From Acidobacteriota bacterium (GTDB lineage Bacteria > Acidobacteriota > Terriglobia > Bryobacterales > Bryobacteraceae), in the NCBI GenBank assembly GCA_016185425.1, contig JACPNQ010000006.1:62001-126000 (forward strand): 64,000 bases of DNA. Reading direction: 5' to 3'. Position numbers and translations under genes: made by a program. Under the pieces are notes generated by a model that searched no databases, was not told the origin of the DNA, and worked only from the letters and a program-made list of their open reading frames with translations. Below, one piece after another: positions 18,701 through 27,354 of the stretch; the first letter of the stretch is position 1; every line of letters begins with the position of its first letter.

Positions 18701-19205
18701 TAAGAAGTGGATCGGCAACAACTACGTGGCGGACCTCCTCGCCGGCGGCTGGTCGGTCAACGGAATCGTGACCTATCAGACCGGTTACCCGTTGGCCATC
18801 ACGCAATCGTCGAACAATAACTCTTCGTTCGGCGGCGGCGGCCAGCGTCCCAACGCCACCGGTGTTTCGCCCGTGACGGACGGCGGCCTGATGGATCGCA
18901 TCGATGGCTACATTAATCGCGCCGCTTTCACGGAAGTGCCGAAGTACCAGTTCGGTAATCTTTCGCGGACGATCGGCATGCGCGGCCCCGGCATCTCGGA
19001 ATGGAACACCAGCTTGTTCAAGACCTTCTCCATCACCGAGAAGTTCAAGGCACAGTTCCGCGCCGAGGCCCTCAACGCGTTCAACACGCCGCAATTCCGC
19101 GCGCCAAATCTCGCGTTCGGCGTCAGCAACTCCAACTTCGGAAAGATCACCGAACAGGCAAACTTTTCGCGCATGATTCAGCTTGGCGTCCGATTCTTCT
19201 TCTAA
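15762..19205 (+). CDS. Oar-like TonB-dependent receptor with carboxypeptidase-regulatory domain
   Basis: 1147 residues. Outer-membrane active-transport receptor. Signal peptide 1-18 (ends LYSQS), then a carboxypeptidase-regulatory/SusC-like beta-sandwich at about 22-105 (GGIRGLVTDAGGGAVPGAKV, NEAGEYVFNGVVPATYHV), a plug-like region at about 115-225 (LIDLPNLGRNPFMM, NNYLLDGIPITD) and a long barrel ending in IQLGVRFFF with C-terminal Phe, the outer-membrane insertion signal. ATG 15762 has AAGGGGG 7 nt upstream. The ligand is unknown. The Tat-exported aminotransferase follows after 46 bp and then a SulP transporter, suggesting a shared locus. Confidence 0.93.
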   Translation: MFRWTLSIALFSAALYSQSFQGGIRGLVTDAGGGAVPGAKVSLIDQGTNSTRATLTNEAGEYVFNGVVPATYHVTAESPSFKKFERKDIVLGTQQFLTIDIKLEVGQVTESVLVTEEVPVIETANASAGQLIDRQKLIDLPNLGRNPFMMAKVAQNVVAVGNPRFNRMQDQSGSSQISLAGGPVRGNNYLLDGIPITDSVNRAVIIPTLEAVQEVKVQANTYDAEMGRTGGGMFNTFLKSGTNEFHGSGFGYMRQTEWLANNFFNNRAGRGVPNQPFRNYGAAIGGPIWIPKVYNGKDKTFFWISGEAYRQTSSTSTELSVPTAIEKTGDFSRSFLSGTSGAVQTIYDPLTTQSGGARTPFAGNVIPSNRLSPIGLAIARHYSAPTKERTGYGANNYSAASSQYDRADQFSAKADHQVTKWWRASASYLHYGSREPGEWWMGTTASTAGWLLARKVDATAVSSIFTPSPTTVVTLRYGFNRFPNLNTTRSSGFDVTTLGFSPAYASKIQATTFPLISMQNFSGLGVTNNNAQVFHSKNLMGSVAKFMGRHSYKMGVDYRRLHIDGIEYGDPAGSFTFSDGFTRETPLRATSGSGSDLASLLLGFPSAGSFLQATKMFQYLDYYGFYFHDDFRVNAKLTINFGLRYEYETGLKATGNTLITGFDRTVKSPIAVTTPIGGFTPVGGLLYAGKDGGRTQTGNLNKNKFAPRAGFAYQLNSKTTIRGGYGMFWAPIAYGFQNTLGYSQTTSYLSSVDGGFTPAASLANPFPNGVLTPVGNANGLLSGIGQSVSFIDQNHRAPNIHQFSFDVQRQLPWGLALAAGYVGSRSYDLVLGAGGLNINQLDPKYFAEGSAALNAPVTNPYYLSTGPGFISGRTMTREQFLRPFNQFSNVTLSNSDYNRGVYDSLVSKVQKRMSNGLSLLASWTWSRNMDASIGGPGSFFNGLGAVQNVYNLDAEYSLSSVHSPHRFSSAFTYELPFGKGKKWIGNNYVADLLAGGWSVNGIVTYQTGYPLAITQSSNNNSSFGGGGQRPNATGVSPVTDGGLMDRIDGYINRAAFTEVPKYQFGNLSRTIGMRGPGISEWNTSLFKTFSITEKFKAQFRAEALNAFNTPQFRAPNLAFGVSNSNFGKITEQANFSRMIQLGVRFFF

Positions 19206-19251
19206 ACCAGGCTTTCTTCTAACTCTCTCATCGCATCTCGAAAGGATGACT

Positions 19252-20379
19252 ATGTCTTCTGCTGGATTGCAGTCTGACTTCACGCGGCGCTCCATGGGGC
19301 GCCGCGCCCTGACCCTGCTTGGCGCTGGCGCCGCTCTGCCCTTCTACAACGAGTCAGCCATGGCCCAGTTATCGATGATCGGCCCGCTTCCTCCCGACGC
19401 AGTGAAGATCAACGCGAACGAGAACCCGCTCGGGCCCTGCCCGGAAGCGGCCGAAGCGATCTATAGCGTCGTCAAGAAGGGCGGGCGATATATGTACGAG
19501 GAGACCTTCGGCTTCGCGCGAACCCTCGCGGAGCAGGAAGGCCTCAATCCGAATTATGTGATGCCGTTTCCCGGCTCCAGCGATCCGCTGCACCGCGCGG
19601 TTCTCGCCTACACTTCGCCGGACAAGCCGTTCGTGATGGCGGACCCGGGATACGAAGCCGGCCAGCGCGCGGCCCAGTTCATCGGCTCAAGAGTGATTCG
19701 CGTCCCGCTCACCAGCAAACACGAACACGACGTCAAGGCGATGGTTGCCGCGTCTCCCAATGCAGGCGTCATCTACATCTGCAACCCGAACAATCCAACC
19801 GGCACGATCACCAAGAAGTCCGACATCGAATGGCTCGTGGCCAACAAGCCGAAGGGCTCGCTGCTGCTCCTCGACGAAGCCTACATTCACTTGAGCGGTG
19901 AAGCGTTCGGCACGGACATGGTCGCGAAGGACGGCGAGTTGATTGTCCTCCGCACCTTCTCCAAGCTCTACGGGATGGCCGGCCTGCGCGCCGGCGCCGC
20001 CATCGGCCGGCCCGATCTTCTCGCCAAGCTTTCCAGCTATGGCGCAGGAGCTCTTCCTCTAACGGGTATGGTGGGCGCCGCGGCCAGTCTTCGTTCGAAG
20101 AACCTGGTGCCCGAGCGCCGCAAGCTAATCGCCGACACGCGGAACGATGTTTTCTCGTTCCTCTCCAAGCACAACGCCAAATTCGTTCCATCCGTCTCCA
20201 ACAAGTTCATGTTGGAGTGGGATAAGCCCGGCGGGGAACTGGTAAAGGCATTTGCGGCCGAAAAAGTCTTTATTGGCCGCGTGTGGCCCGCTTGGCCGAA
20301 ACATGCCCGCGTGTCGATCGGCACGCCGGAAGAGATGGCCAAGTTCAAGACGGCGTACTCGAAGATTTTCGGAGTCTAA
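19252..20379 (+). CDS. Tat-exported class I/II PLP aminotransferase (HisC-like)
   Basis: 375 residues. Fold-type I aminotransferase of the histidinol-phosphate aminotransferase branch: PLP-binding Lys K238 in RTFSKLYGMAGLRAG, LLLDEAY for the ring-stacking Asp, and CNPNNPTGT. Unlike cytoplasmic HisC it begins with a twin-arginine leader (FTRRSMGRRALTLLGAGAAL...ESAMA), so it should be folded with cofactor and exported to the periplasm. AAAGGA precedes ATG 19252; an in-frame ATG at 19246 lies within that sequence, and longer starts overlap the receptor gene. It sits between a TonB receptor and a SulP transporter, suggesting periplasmic processing of an imported amino compound. The true substrate is not deducible. 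Confidence 0.9.
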   Translation: MSSAGLQSDFTRRSMGRRALTLLGAGAALPFYNESAMAQLSMIGPLPPDAVKINANENPLGPCPEAAEAIYSVVKKGGRYMYEETFGFARTLAEQEGLNPNYVMPFPGSSDPLHRAVLAYTSPDKPFVMADPGYEAGQRAAQFIGSRVIRVPLTSKHEHDVKAMVAASPNAGVIYICNPNNPTGTITKKSDIEWLVANKPKGSLLLLDEAYIHLSGEAFGTDMVAKDGELIVLRTFSKLYGMAGLRAGAAIGRPDLLAKLSSYGAGALPLTGMVGAAASLRSKNLVPERRKLIADTRNDVFSFLSKHNAKFVPSVSNKFMLEWDKPGGELVKAFAAEKVFIGRVWPAWPKHARVSIGTPEEMAKFKTAYSKIFGV

Positions 20380-20383
20380 TCGG

Positions 20384-21706
20384 GTGCCCGTTGTTGAGTC
20401 CAAGCCAATGGCCAAGGCGCCGGTAATTCCCGCGCCTTGGCAGGATTGGCGACCGCCAAAATACTCCATCGCCGAGCTGCGCGGCGATCTGATGGGCGGT
20501 TTGGTCGCCGCATTGATCGCCTTGCCCTATGGTCTGGCTATGGCCACGCTGATGGGTATCCCGCCCATGATGGGGTTGATGACATCGATCCTGACGGCGC
20601 CAATCACGGCGCTGCTGGGACGCAATCCTGTTTTGATCGGCGGCACATCCACCGTTACCGTTCCTTTTGTCGCCTCCGCCGTGGCGGCCTATGGCCTCGG
20701 CGGTGCCGCGAAAATAACAATCGTTGCCGCCATCTTCATGATGGTGTTCTGTGTCTTGCGCCTCGGCGGCTTTCTCGCCTCCGTCCCGCGCCCAGTCGTA
20801 TCCGGTTTCTCCTGCGGAATCGGGACGATGATGATCATTTCGCAGTTGAAATCATTATTCGGTCTTAAAATCGCCGGCGGCGGAACTATGCTGGACCAAC
20901 TTCTCCGTGCGATGGCTGCAATGCCTGGCTTCAACTGGCAGGTCACCGCAATCGGCGCGGTAACGATTATCGGAGCGGCTACTGTGGCGAAACGCTGGCC
21001 GTCCGCGCCGGCACCCATGGTCGGAATCGCCCTTGCTGCATTCTCCGGTGCCGTCTTCGGATGGCACGACAAAGAGGTCGGCGCGCTCACTCTCGCTCTG
21101 CCTCCTCTCGCCGGATTCACGTGGTCGCCGGCCGACGCCCTATCCGTGCTGCCCGCCGCGCTCGGGCTTGCAGTGGTCACTTCTGTCAATCTGCTCATCA
21201 CATCGCGCGTCGTTGAACACTTCCGAGGCAAGCGCACCGATATTAAACGCTCCGATGCGGATCGCGAACTCGGTGCATACGGAATAGCCAACCTATTTGG
21301 CGGCCTGTTCGGCGCTCCTTTCAGCGTCGGCATTCCAGCCCGCAGCCTGGCCAATGTTCGCTGCGGCGGGACGACACGAATGTCCAACCTGTATCACGCC
21401 GGCTTCGTCCTGCTCTTCATGACCGTCCTCTCCGGCGCGGTGGCTCACGTGCCAATCTCCGCGCTGGCCGGTGTCACCGCGTGGATGGGCTTCTGCCTGC
21501 TCGAATGGAGCACCTGGAGCCGCCTGCACAAGATGCGAAAGAGTGACGCCGCCGGCTTCCTGCTCACGGCGTCAAGCGTCCTCGTGGTCAACGCCGCCAT
21601 CGCCGTCGCTATTGGTTGGAGCGTGTACGCGGCGCGCTGGCTGGTCCATCGGCTAATGCAGGCAAAGCTGCAGCTTCCTTCCGAACCTGTTGAGCAAAGG
21701 CGGTAA
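20384..21706 (+). CDS. SulP family anion transporter lacking a STAS domain
   Basis: 440 residues from GTG 20384, 4 bp after the aminotransferase stop codon; ATG 20408 is an alternative. Inner-membrane transporter with about 12-14 helices. The SulP signature appears early: DLMGGLVAALIALPYGLAMATLMGIPP and GRNPVLIGGTSTVTVPFV. The family carries sulfate, bicarbonate, dicarboxylates or other anions. The usual C-terminal STAS domain is missing; the protein ends about 25 residues after the last helix. The last 98 bp overlap, convergently, the gene on the other strand. The ion carried is unknown. Confidence 0.88.
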   Translation: MPVVESKPMAKAPVIPAPWQDWRPPKYSIAELRGDLMGGLVAALIALPYGLAMATLMGIPPMMGLMTSILTAPITALLGRNPVLIGGTSTVTVPFVASAVAAYGLGGAAKITIVAAIFMMVFCVLRLGGFLASVPRPVVSGFSCGIGTMMIISQLKSLFGLKIAGGGTMLDQLLRAMAAMPGFNWQVTAIGAVTIIGAATVAKRWPSAPAPMVGIALAAFSGAVFGWHDKEVGALTLALPPLAGFTWSPADALSVLPAALGLAVVTSVNLLITSRVVEHFRGKRTDIKRSDADRELGAYGIANLFGGLFGAPFSVGIPARSLANVRCGGTTRMSNLYHAGFVLLFMTVLSGAVAHVPISALAGVTAWMGFCLLEWSTWSRLHKMRKSDAAGFLLTASSVLVVNAAIAVAIGWSVYAARWLVHRLMQAKLQLPSEPVEQRR

Positions 21707-22475
21707 TCGCGTCGTCCAACTTCTGCTGAAAATGGCGTTCGAAAAGGGAGCGCCATTGCAGCGGCTCCTGGATCACCGCGTGGACGTAGCCCCAGTACCG
21801 ATCCGGTCCCTGCGACTCCAAATAGACGTTGAAGTGCTTCCAACAAACATAGCCGTACCGGATGTCGAACGGTCCCGCTATTTCACCACGTCGATCGGGA
21901 TCAATTAACGCCGCCAGATTTCGCTTCTCCGCCCCGCGAAGAAAGTCTTCATCGGTCACATACGCCTTCTGCCGGCCGAACCATACGGCAATGCCCTCCG
22001 CCAGCCACTGGACTTCGGTAATGCGGAGCGCATTGCGAATGGACTGGTTCTGATTCAGTACGGCATGCGAAAGCTCGTGCCGCACGAACTCCACATGATC
22101 CAGGCCCTTCTCCTGTACGGTTGGCAGCACATAGATCGCATTGCCGGTCGCCAAGGTGATCGCTCCCACTCCTCTCCTTGCAAGGCGCGGTAGTACCCGG
22201 TATGCCACCGCCCAATCGGCACAAATAAATATCTTCACGCGCCGCCCGGCGTACAAACGATGGAACTGTTCCGCTTCCGCCAGCAAGGCGTCCGGTTTCC
22301 GCAGGGCGTCAGGCAGCGCCATCTCCTGGGGATAGACGATGCTTACCCGCTCTCCGGCAACCTCGGCATATCCGGGGTGAACCGGCGACCAAGGCAGTAG
22401 TGGTCCATACAGTGTCGACCACACAATCAGCGCAATCACCACAAGCAGCAATGTTCGTCGAATGCGCAATCGCAT
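21609..22475 (-). CDS. Membrane-anchored gluzincin-like metallopeptidase
   Basis: 288 residues. One N-terminal helix (LLLVVIALIVWSTLYG) after a basic start acts as a signal anchor, placing the domain in the periplasm. HELSH (H133, E134, H137) followed 23 residues later by E160 in WLAEGIAVWF fits the gluzincin/peptidase MA pattern of HExxH plus distal Glu. No close named family. It is 3 bp downstream of the beta-propeller gene on the same strand and probably cotranscribed. The 3' end overlaps the SulP gene by 98 bp in antisense; the C-terminal 30 residues are poor in structure and may be dispensable. Confidence 0.82.
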   Translation of the reverse strand: MRLRIRRTLLLVVIALIVWSTLYGPLLPWSPVHPGYAEVAGERVSIVYPQEMALPDALRKPDALLAEAEQFHRLYAGRRVKIFICADWAVAYRVLPRLARRGVGAITLATGNAIYVLPTVQEKGLDHVEFVRHELSHAVLNQNQSIRNALRITEVQWLAEGIAVWFGRQKAYVTDEDFLRGAEKRNLAALIDPDRRGEIAGPFDIRYGYVCWKHFNVYLESQGPDRYWGYVHAVIQEPLQWRSLFERHFQQKLDDAITAFAQQVRKEAAALPALADGPASAPRTRSNQ

Positions 22476-22478
22476 CTT

Positions 22479-23453
22479 CTACGGCTTCGGTACCACGGGG
22501 TCCGGCGAGTATCCCTTGGTGATCCGAAAACTGCGCACTATCTTCTTCTCCGGAATGGACACCGCGTATACCATGTCCATGTTCTCATTCGCGGCGTAGG
22601 CCGTCTTCCCATCCTGACTCAGGTGCAGGGAGACGATCTGGCCCAATTCCGCCGGTAGCGGAACCTTGCCGGCTATCTTTCCCGTTTTCAAATCCACCCA
22701 CTCCACACCGCGCTCGTCGAGCAGCCCATAAACCAATAAGCGTTGATCCGGCGTCAGCGCAATCCGCACCGGTCCGGGACTCGATTTGATCGTCCGCACC
22801 GCTTCCAACTTCGCCGTGTCGATCACAGTGATCTGCGCTCCATCCCGGTTGCACACATATACGCGGCGCCCATCCCTCGATACTACGCTGCCTTCCGGGC
22901 GCGCCCCGGTCGCGATCAGTTTCACCTTTCCGGTAGCCAGCTCAATGGCCGACACATTCGCCGAAGTCGAATTCGAGATGAACGCGTACTTCCCGTCCGG
23001 AGTCACCACCACCATATGCGCGGTCTTCCCGCCCGTCGGCCACGTCTTTACAATCTGCCGCTTTGCCGGATCGATCAGCAGCAGTTGATCCGGCAGTTCC
23101 GTACTCACCAGCAATTGACCTGTCGAACGAATCATGTCGATCCCGTGCGGTCTTCGGAACTCCCCAAGGCTGATCTCCCCAATTTTCTTCCGGTCTTTCA
23201 AGTCGATGATCGACACCGTGTTGCCGCCCGTCCCGGCCTGTTCAATCCGCATCGTCCCGTTATCGGTGGTATATGCATAGCGGCCATCGGGCGAGAATAC
23301 CAGCTCATGCGGGTGTGGCTGTACCGGTGCATTCGCGATCAACTTCCCCTCATCCGTATAAAAACCCAGTGAACTATGCCCTTTATGCAGAACCAGCAAC
23401 TCGCCGGACAGGGGTGTGGCGGCCAGTATCGATAGGTAAATGATCGTCCGCAT
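22479..23453 (-). CDS. Secreted YncE-like (YVTN) beta-propeller protein
   Basis: 324 residues. Signal peptide MRTIIYLSILAATPLSGE. Seven-bladed propeller repeats of the YVTN/YncE kind are visible: FSPDGRYAYTTDNG, VVTPDGKYAFISNSTSANVSAIELATGK, VVSRDGRRVYVCNRDGAQITVIDTAK and LSQDGKTAYAANENMDMVYAVSI. Such proteins bind ligands or partners rather than catalyse. A TACACT hexamer lies exactly 7 nt before the ATG and no Shine-Dalgarno sequence is present, so a leaderless mRNA is predicted. It diverges from the cytochrome-like gene, with 53 bp between starts. Confidence 0.88.
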   Translation of the reverse strand: MRTIIYLSILAATPLSGELLVLHKGHSSLGFYTDEGKLIANAPVQPHPHELVFSPDGRYAYTTDNGTMRIEQAGTGGNTVSIIDLKDRKKIGEISLGEFRRPHGIDMIRSTGQLLVSTELPDQLLLIDPAKRQIVKTWPTGGKTAHMVVVTPDGKYAFISNSTSANVSAIELATGKVKLIATGARPEGSVVSRDGRRVYVCNRDGAQITVIDTAKLEAVRTIKSSPGPVRIALTPDQRLLVYGLLDERGVEWVDLKTGKIAGKVPLPAELGQIVSLHLSQDGKTAYAANENMDMVYAVSIPEKKIVRSFRITKGYSPDPVVPKP

Positions 23454-23460
23454 CGGCCAC

Positions 23461-23466
23461 AGTGTA
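23461..23466 (-). promoter_or_regulatory. -10-like hexamer TACACT before the beta-propeller gene
   Basis: Minus-strand TACACT, 7-nt gap to ATG 23453. Same hexamer and spacing as before the LOG gene at the left edge of the window. Confidence 0.45.
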
Positions 23467-23491
23467 CTGTATAACCGCTTAGTCGCTGCGA

Positions 23492-23497
23492 TAAGAT
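23492..23497 (+). promoter_or_regulatory. -10-like hexamer TAAGAT before the DUF1549/DUF1553 gene
   Basis: TAAGAT with a 9-nt gap to GTG 23507, predicting a leader of about 2 nt. No -35 recognised. Confidence 0.3.
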
Positions 23498-23506
23498 CTT
23501 GGCAGC

Positions 23507-25897
23507 GTGTTCACCAGATTGTGCGTATTCGCCGCCGCGGCGCTCTCCGCGGCACCGCCGGACCAAGCGCTCCGCATCCTTGAAAAGAGCTGCTGGAGTT
23601 GCCACGCCGGAACTGTGGCCCTCTCCGGCCTCCGCCTGGACGCGAAAGCGCCCGCGCTGCAGGGCGGCAAGCGCGGTGCGGCAATCGTTCCCGGTCAATC
23701 GGCATCCAGCCTTCTCATGCGCGCTGTTACTCATGCGGATTCGAAACTGACGATGCCTCCCGGCGCCAAACTCCCGGACGCCGACATCGCGGTCCTCCGC
23801 GAATGGATCGACAAAGGCGCTGAGTGGCCGGCGGCTACGGAAAACGCAACCACATCGAAATGGTGGTCCTTCCAGAAACCTACTGCGTACGGTTCACTTT
23901 CCATCGACACGTTAATCAACGCAAAGCTCCACGAAAGAGGCCTCACCGCCGGCCCCGATGCCGATCGCCGTACTCTCATCCGCCGGGCCAGTTTGGATCT
24001 GACGGGCCTTGCCCCCACCGACAGCGAAATCAATGCCTTCGTCAAAGACGCAAGCCCCGCGGCCTATCCCGCGCTGATCGATCGCCTCCTCGCCTCCCCC
24101 CGCTACGGCGAAAAGTGGGGCAAGCACTGGCTCGACCTGGTCCGCTATGGCGATACCTCTGGCTTTGAGCAGGACCCCTACCTCCTCTATGCGTGGCGCT
24201 ACCGTGACTACGTCATCAAGAGCTTCAATGACGACAAACCCTACGATCGCTTCATCAAAGAGCAAATTGCCGGCGACGAGCTGTACGAGGACCCCGAGTC
24301 CCAGCAAGGTACCGGATACTTCTGCGTCGGTCCCAACCGCGACATGCTCTTCAAAGTCGAAGACGTCAATCGCCTGGAGTCGCTCACTGACTTCGTCGAC
24401 ACAACCTCCGCCGTCTTCCTGGGTCTCACTGTCGGCTGCGCCCGTTGCCACGATCATAAATACGACCCCATACCCCAGCGCGACTATTACCGCATGCAGG
24501 CGATCTTCGCGCCTTTTGTGAAGGCGCGCGTCTTCCTCCACTACAACAACGCACGCAGCTACGATCTAGGCGAAAACACGCGCACCTTTAAGCTCTATGA
24601 CATCGGGGCGGAAATGATGGCCATCAAAACTCCCTATCAGGAAAAGCTGCGCCACGAAAAGCTATCTAAACTTTCCAAGGATATCCAGGACGCCTTCGCC
24701 GCCGACGAGAACCAGCGCACGCCGCAACAAAAGGCTTATTTCGAAGCCTACGTCAAACAAGTCTCTCCTCGCGACGACGAAGTAATGGCGCTTATGACTC
24801 CCGCTGACCGTGAGCGTCTCCAACGCGCGGAGAAGCGTCTCGTCGCTCTCTATGCCACCTATACCCCCGGCCCATTCTCACCCAGCGTCACCGACATCGG
24901 ACGCGAAGCTCCAAAGACTTACCTCCAAGTAAAAGGCGCCCCGCCTCCGGGTGAAGAGATCGGCCCCGGTCTGCTCACCGTCCTCGGTGGCAAAGACATC
25001 CCCGAGCCGCCGCCCACATCCGCCACAACGCAACGCCGGCGCGCTCTCGCGGAATGGCTCGCCTCGCCCGAAAATCCGCTCACCGCTCGCGTCATGGTCA
25101 ACCGCGTCTGGCAGTATCACTTCGGCCGCGGTCTGGTCTCTACTCCCAGCGATTTCGGAGCCCGCGGTGGAGCGCCGTCTCATCCTGAACTGCTAGACGC
25201 GCTTGCGGTTCAGTTTATGAAAGATGGCTGGTCCATCAAGAAACTCCATCGTGAGATCATGCTCTCCGCCGCGTATCGCCGCTCAAGCCGTCCGGCTCCC
25301 GGCGTAGCGGAGAAGGACCCCGAAAACCAATACCTTTCCTACTTCCGCCGCCGCCGTCTGGATGCCGAGGAACTCCGCGACGCTGTTCTGCAATCCGCCG
25401 GCACACTCAACCTGAAAATGGGCGGCCGCCCTGTTGTTCCCGCACTCCAACCCGAAGAACTCTACGGCATGAGTCAACCCGTTAACAACGCCTGGGTCGT
25501 GACTTCCGCTCGCGAGGATCATGACCGCCGTAGCGTCTACATGATCTCCCGACGCAACTTCCGCATGCCGCTGCTCGAAGTGTTTGACCGCCCCGAAGGC
25601 GTGCTCAGTTGTTCCCGCCGTGAGTCGTCGACGACCGCGCCTCAATCGCTCGCTCTCCTGAATGGCGACTTCACTCTCCGCCAGGCCGAGGCCCTCGCGG
25701 ATAAGGCGCTTGCCTCTCCTGACGCCGTTACGGAAGTCTTCCGCCGTATCTACGCACGCCCCCCGGCGGACAACGAGCGCCAACTCTCCCAGGAGTTCCT
25801 CGACAAACAGACAACGCTCACCGGCAGCCGCCGCGGCGCCTTTACGGAATTCGCCCGCGGCCTGCTGAATACCAACGAATTTCTACATGTCGACTGA
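23507..25897 (+). CDS. PSCyt1-DUF1549-DUF1553 protein (planctomycete-type cytochrome domain)
   Basis: 796 residues from GTG 23507. Signal peptide 1-15, then a small c-type cytochrome-like domain with one heme site CWSCH (C29, C32, H33) and distal LTMPPGAKL for the Met ligand. DUF1549 (PSCyt2) follows from about residue 125 (SLDLTGLAPT, PRYGEKWGKHWLDLVRYGDTSG) and includes VGCARCHDHKYDPI, a second CxxCH. DUF1553 (PSD1) covers the C-terminus (LTARVMVNRVWQYHFGRGLV, RRLDAEELRDAVL). This family is abundant in Planctomycetes and in Bryobacterales and is nearly always paired with DUF1501, as here. Function is unproven; links to breakdown of complex carbon have been proposed. Probably periplasmic. 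Confidence 0.95.
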   Translation: MFTRLCVFAAAALSAAPPDQALRILEKSCWSCHAGTVALSGLRLDAKAPALQGGKRGAAIVPGQSASSLLMRAVTHADSKLTMPPGAKLPDADIAVLREWIDKGAEWPAATENATTSKWWSFQKPTAYGSLSIDTLINAKLHERGLTAGPDADRRTLIRRASLDLTGLAPTDSEINAFVKDASPAAYPALIDRLLASPRYGEKWGKHWLDLVRYGDTSGFEQDPYLLYAWRYRDYVIKSFNDDKPYDRFIKEQIAGDELYEDPESQQGTGYFCVGPNRDMLFKVEDVNRLESLTDFVDTTSAVFLGLTVGCARCHDHKYDPIPQRDYYRMQAIFAPFVKARVFLHYNNARSYDLGENTRTFKLYDIGAEMMAIKTPYQEKLRHEKLSKLSKDIQDAFAADENQRTPQQKAYFEAYVKQVSPRDDEVMALMTPADRERLQRAEKRLVALYATYTPGPFSPSVTDIGREAPKTYLQVKGAPPPGEEIGPGLLTVLGGKDIPEPPPTSATTQRRRALAEWLASPENPLTARVMVNRVWQYHFGRGLVSTPSDFGARGGAPSHPELLDALAVQFMKDGWSIKKLHREIMLSAAYRRSSRPAPGVAEKDPENQYLSYFRRRRLDAEELRDAVLQSAGTLNLKMGGRPVVPALQPEELYGMSQPVNNAWVVTSAREDHDRRSVYMISRRNFRMPLLEVFDRPEGVLSCSRRESSTTAPQSLALLNGDFTLRQAEALADKALASPDAVTEVFRRIYARPPADNERQLSQEFLDKQTTLTGSRRGAFTEFARGLLNTNEFLHVD

Positions 25898-25904
25898 GGT
25901 TCCC

Positions 25905-27314
25905 ATGCACTCACGCCGAGACTTACTTCGCCGCGCCGGAAAAGGATTTGGCGCCCTCGCCCTCGCTTCGATGATTGAGGACGAACTCCGTGCCGGCCCC
26001 ATGTCCGTTCGCCAGCCGCACTTCACGCCCCGCGCCAGGAACGTCATCTTCCTCTTCATGCACGGCGGCGTCAGTCACGTCGATACTTTTGATCCCAAGC
26101 CCTCACTCCGAAAATACGACGGCCAGCCCCTCCCCGGTTCCTTCGGGGAAGGCCTCATCACCAGCCGCATCGACTTCCGCAAAGCCCTTATGCGCGGTTC
26201 TCCGTGGGAGTTCCACAAATGCGGTAAATCCGGTCTCGAGATCTCCGGCCTGTATCCACATCTCTCCGAACACGCCGACGACATTGCCGTCATCCGTAGC
26301 TGTTATGGCGACGCCTTCGATCACGCTCCCGCCATCTACCTCCGCACCAGCGGCTCCCAGTTCCCCGGCCGCCCATCCCTCGGGGCTTGGTCCGTTTACG
26401 GTCTGGGCAGCGAGAACGAAAATCTCCCCGCTTTTGTCGTTATGAGCGATGGCGCGATGAAGTCCGGCGCCGGCGCTTACGGGGCGGGCTATCTCCCCGC
26501 CGTCTATCAGGGCACCGTCTTCCGCAGCGGCCAGAATCCCGTCCTTCACCTCAGCACGCCCACAGGCGTCAGCAAGGAGTCACAACGCGAAACGCTCGAT
26601 CTGATCGCCCGCATGAACAGGCGCCACTTCGCCGAACGCGAGGAGGACACCGCACTCGATGCGCGCATCGCCTCCTATGAGCTTGCCTATCGCATGCAGG
26701 CGGAAGCACCCGATGTCGTCGACATCTCCAAAGAGTCTGACGCCACTCGCCAACTCTATGGCATCGGCGAACCGGCTACCGGCGACTTTGGCCGCAAATG
26801 CCTCCTCGCGCGCCGGCTGGTCGAACGCGGAGTCCGGTTCGTGCAGATCTACTGCGGCACCAACCTCGGCGACGATTGGGACGATGCGCACAACGACCTC
26901 CTTGGTTCGCACAATAAGATGTGCAAAAAGTCTGACCAGCCCATCGCCGCGCTGCTCAAGGATCTCAAGTCCCACGGCCTCCTCGATTCCACGCTCGTCG
27001 TCTGGTCCAGCGAGTTCGGCCGCACCCCGCTCGCCGAAGGCAAGAACGGACGCGACCACCATCCCTACGGTTTCTCCACATGGATGGCGGGCGCCGGCAT
27101 TCAGGGCGGGCGCGCGCTCGGCGCCACCGACGAATTTGGCCTCCGGGCCGTCGATCAGCCGAAAAACGCCCACGACATGAACGCCTCCATCCTTCGCCTC
27201 CTCGGTATGGACCATACCAGGCTCACCTACCGCTACCAGAGCCGCGATCAACGCCTCACCGATGTGCACGGCGAAGGCGAGTTCACCAACTGGTTGCTCA
27301 ATGTAAATGCGTAG
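25905..27314 (+). CDS. DUF1501 protein with Tat signal
   Basis: 469 residues from ATG 25905, which has GAGG upstream; an in-frame ATG 18 nt earlier overlaps the previous stop codon. The leader [27 protein letters not shown] is of Tat type. The body contains the DUF1501 hallmarks [33 protein letters not shown] and [13 protein letters not shown] with [13 protein letters not shown]1501 is distantly related to the alkaline phosphatase/sulfatase fold, but no activity is established. Partner of the upstream DUF1549/1553 protein. Confidence 0.94.
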   Translation: MHSRRDLLRRAGKGFGALALASMIEDELRAGPMSVRQPHFTPRARNVIFLFMHGGVSHVDTFDPKPSLRKYDGQPLPGSFGEGLITSRIDFRKALMRGSPWEFHKCGKSGLEISGLYPHLSEHADDIAVIRSCYGDAFDHAPAIYLRTSGSQFPGRPSLGAWSVYGLGSENENLPAFVVMSDGAMKSGAGAYGAGYLPAVYQGTVFRSGQNPVLHLSTPTGVSKESQRETLDLIARMNRRHFAEREEDTALDARIASYELAYRMQAEAPDVVDISKESDATRQLYGIGEPATGDFGRKCLLARRLVERGVRFVQIYCGTNLGDDWDDAHNDLLGSHNKMCKKSDQPIAALLKDLKSHGLLDSTLVVWSSEFGRTPLAEGKNGRDHHPYGFSTWMAGAGIQGGRALGATDEFGLRAVDQPKNAHDMNASILRLLGMDHTRLTYRYQSRDQRLTDVHGEGEFTNWLLNVNA

Positions 27315-27354
27315 TTCGGCGCATTCATTGCTATCCTGGTGGTTTCCTCGCCCG

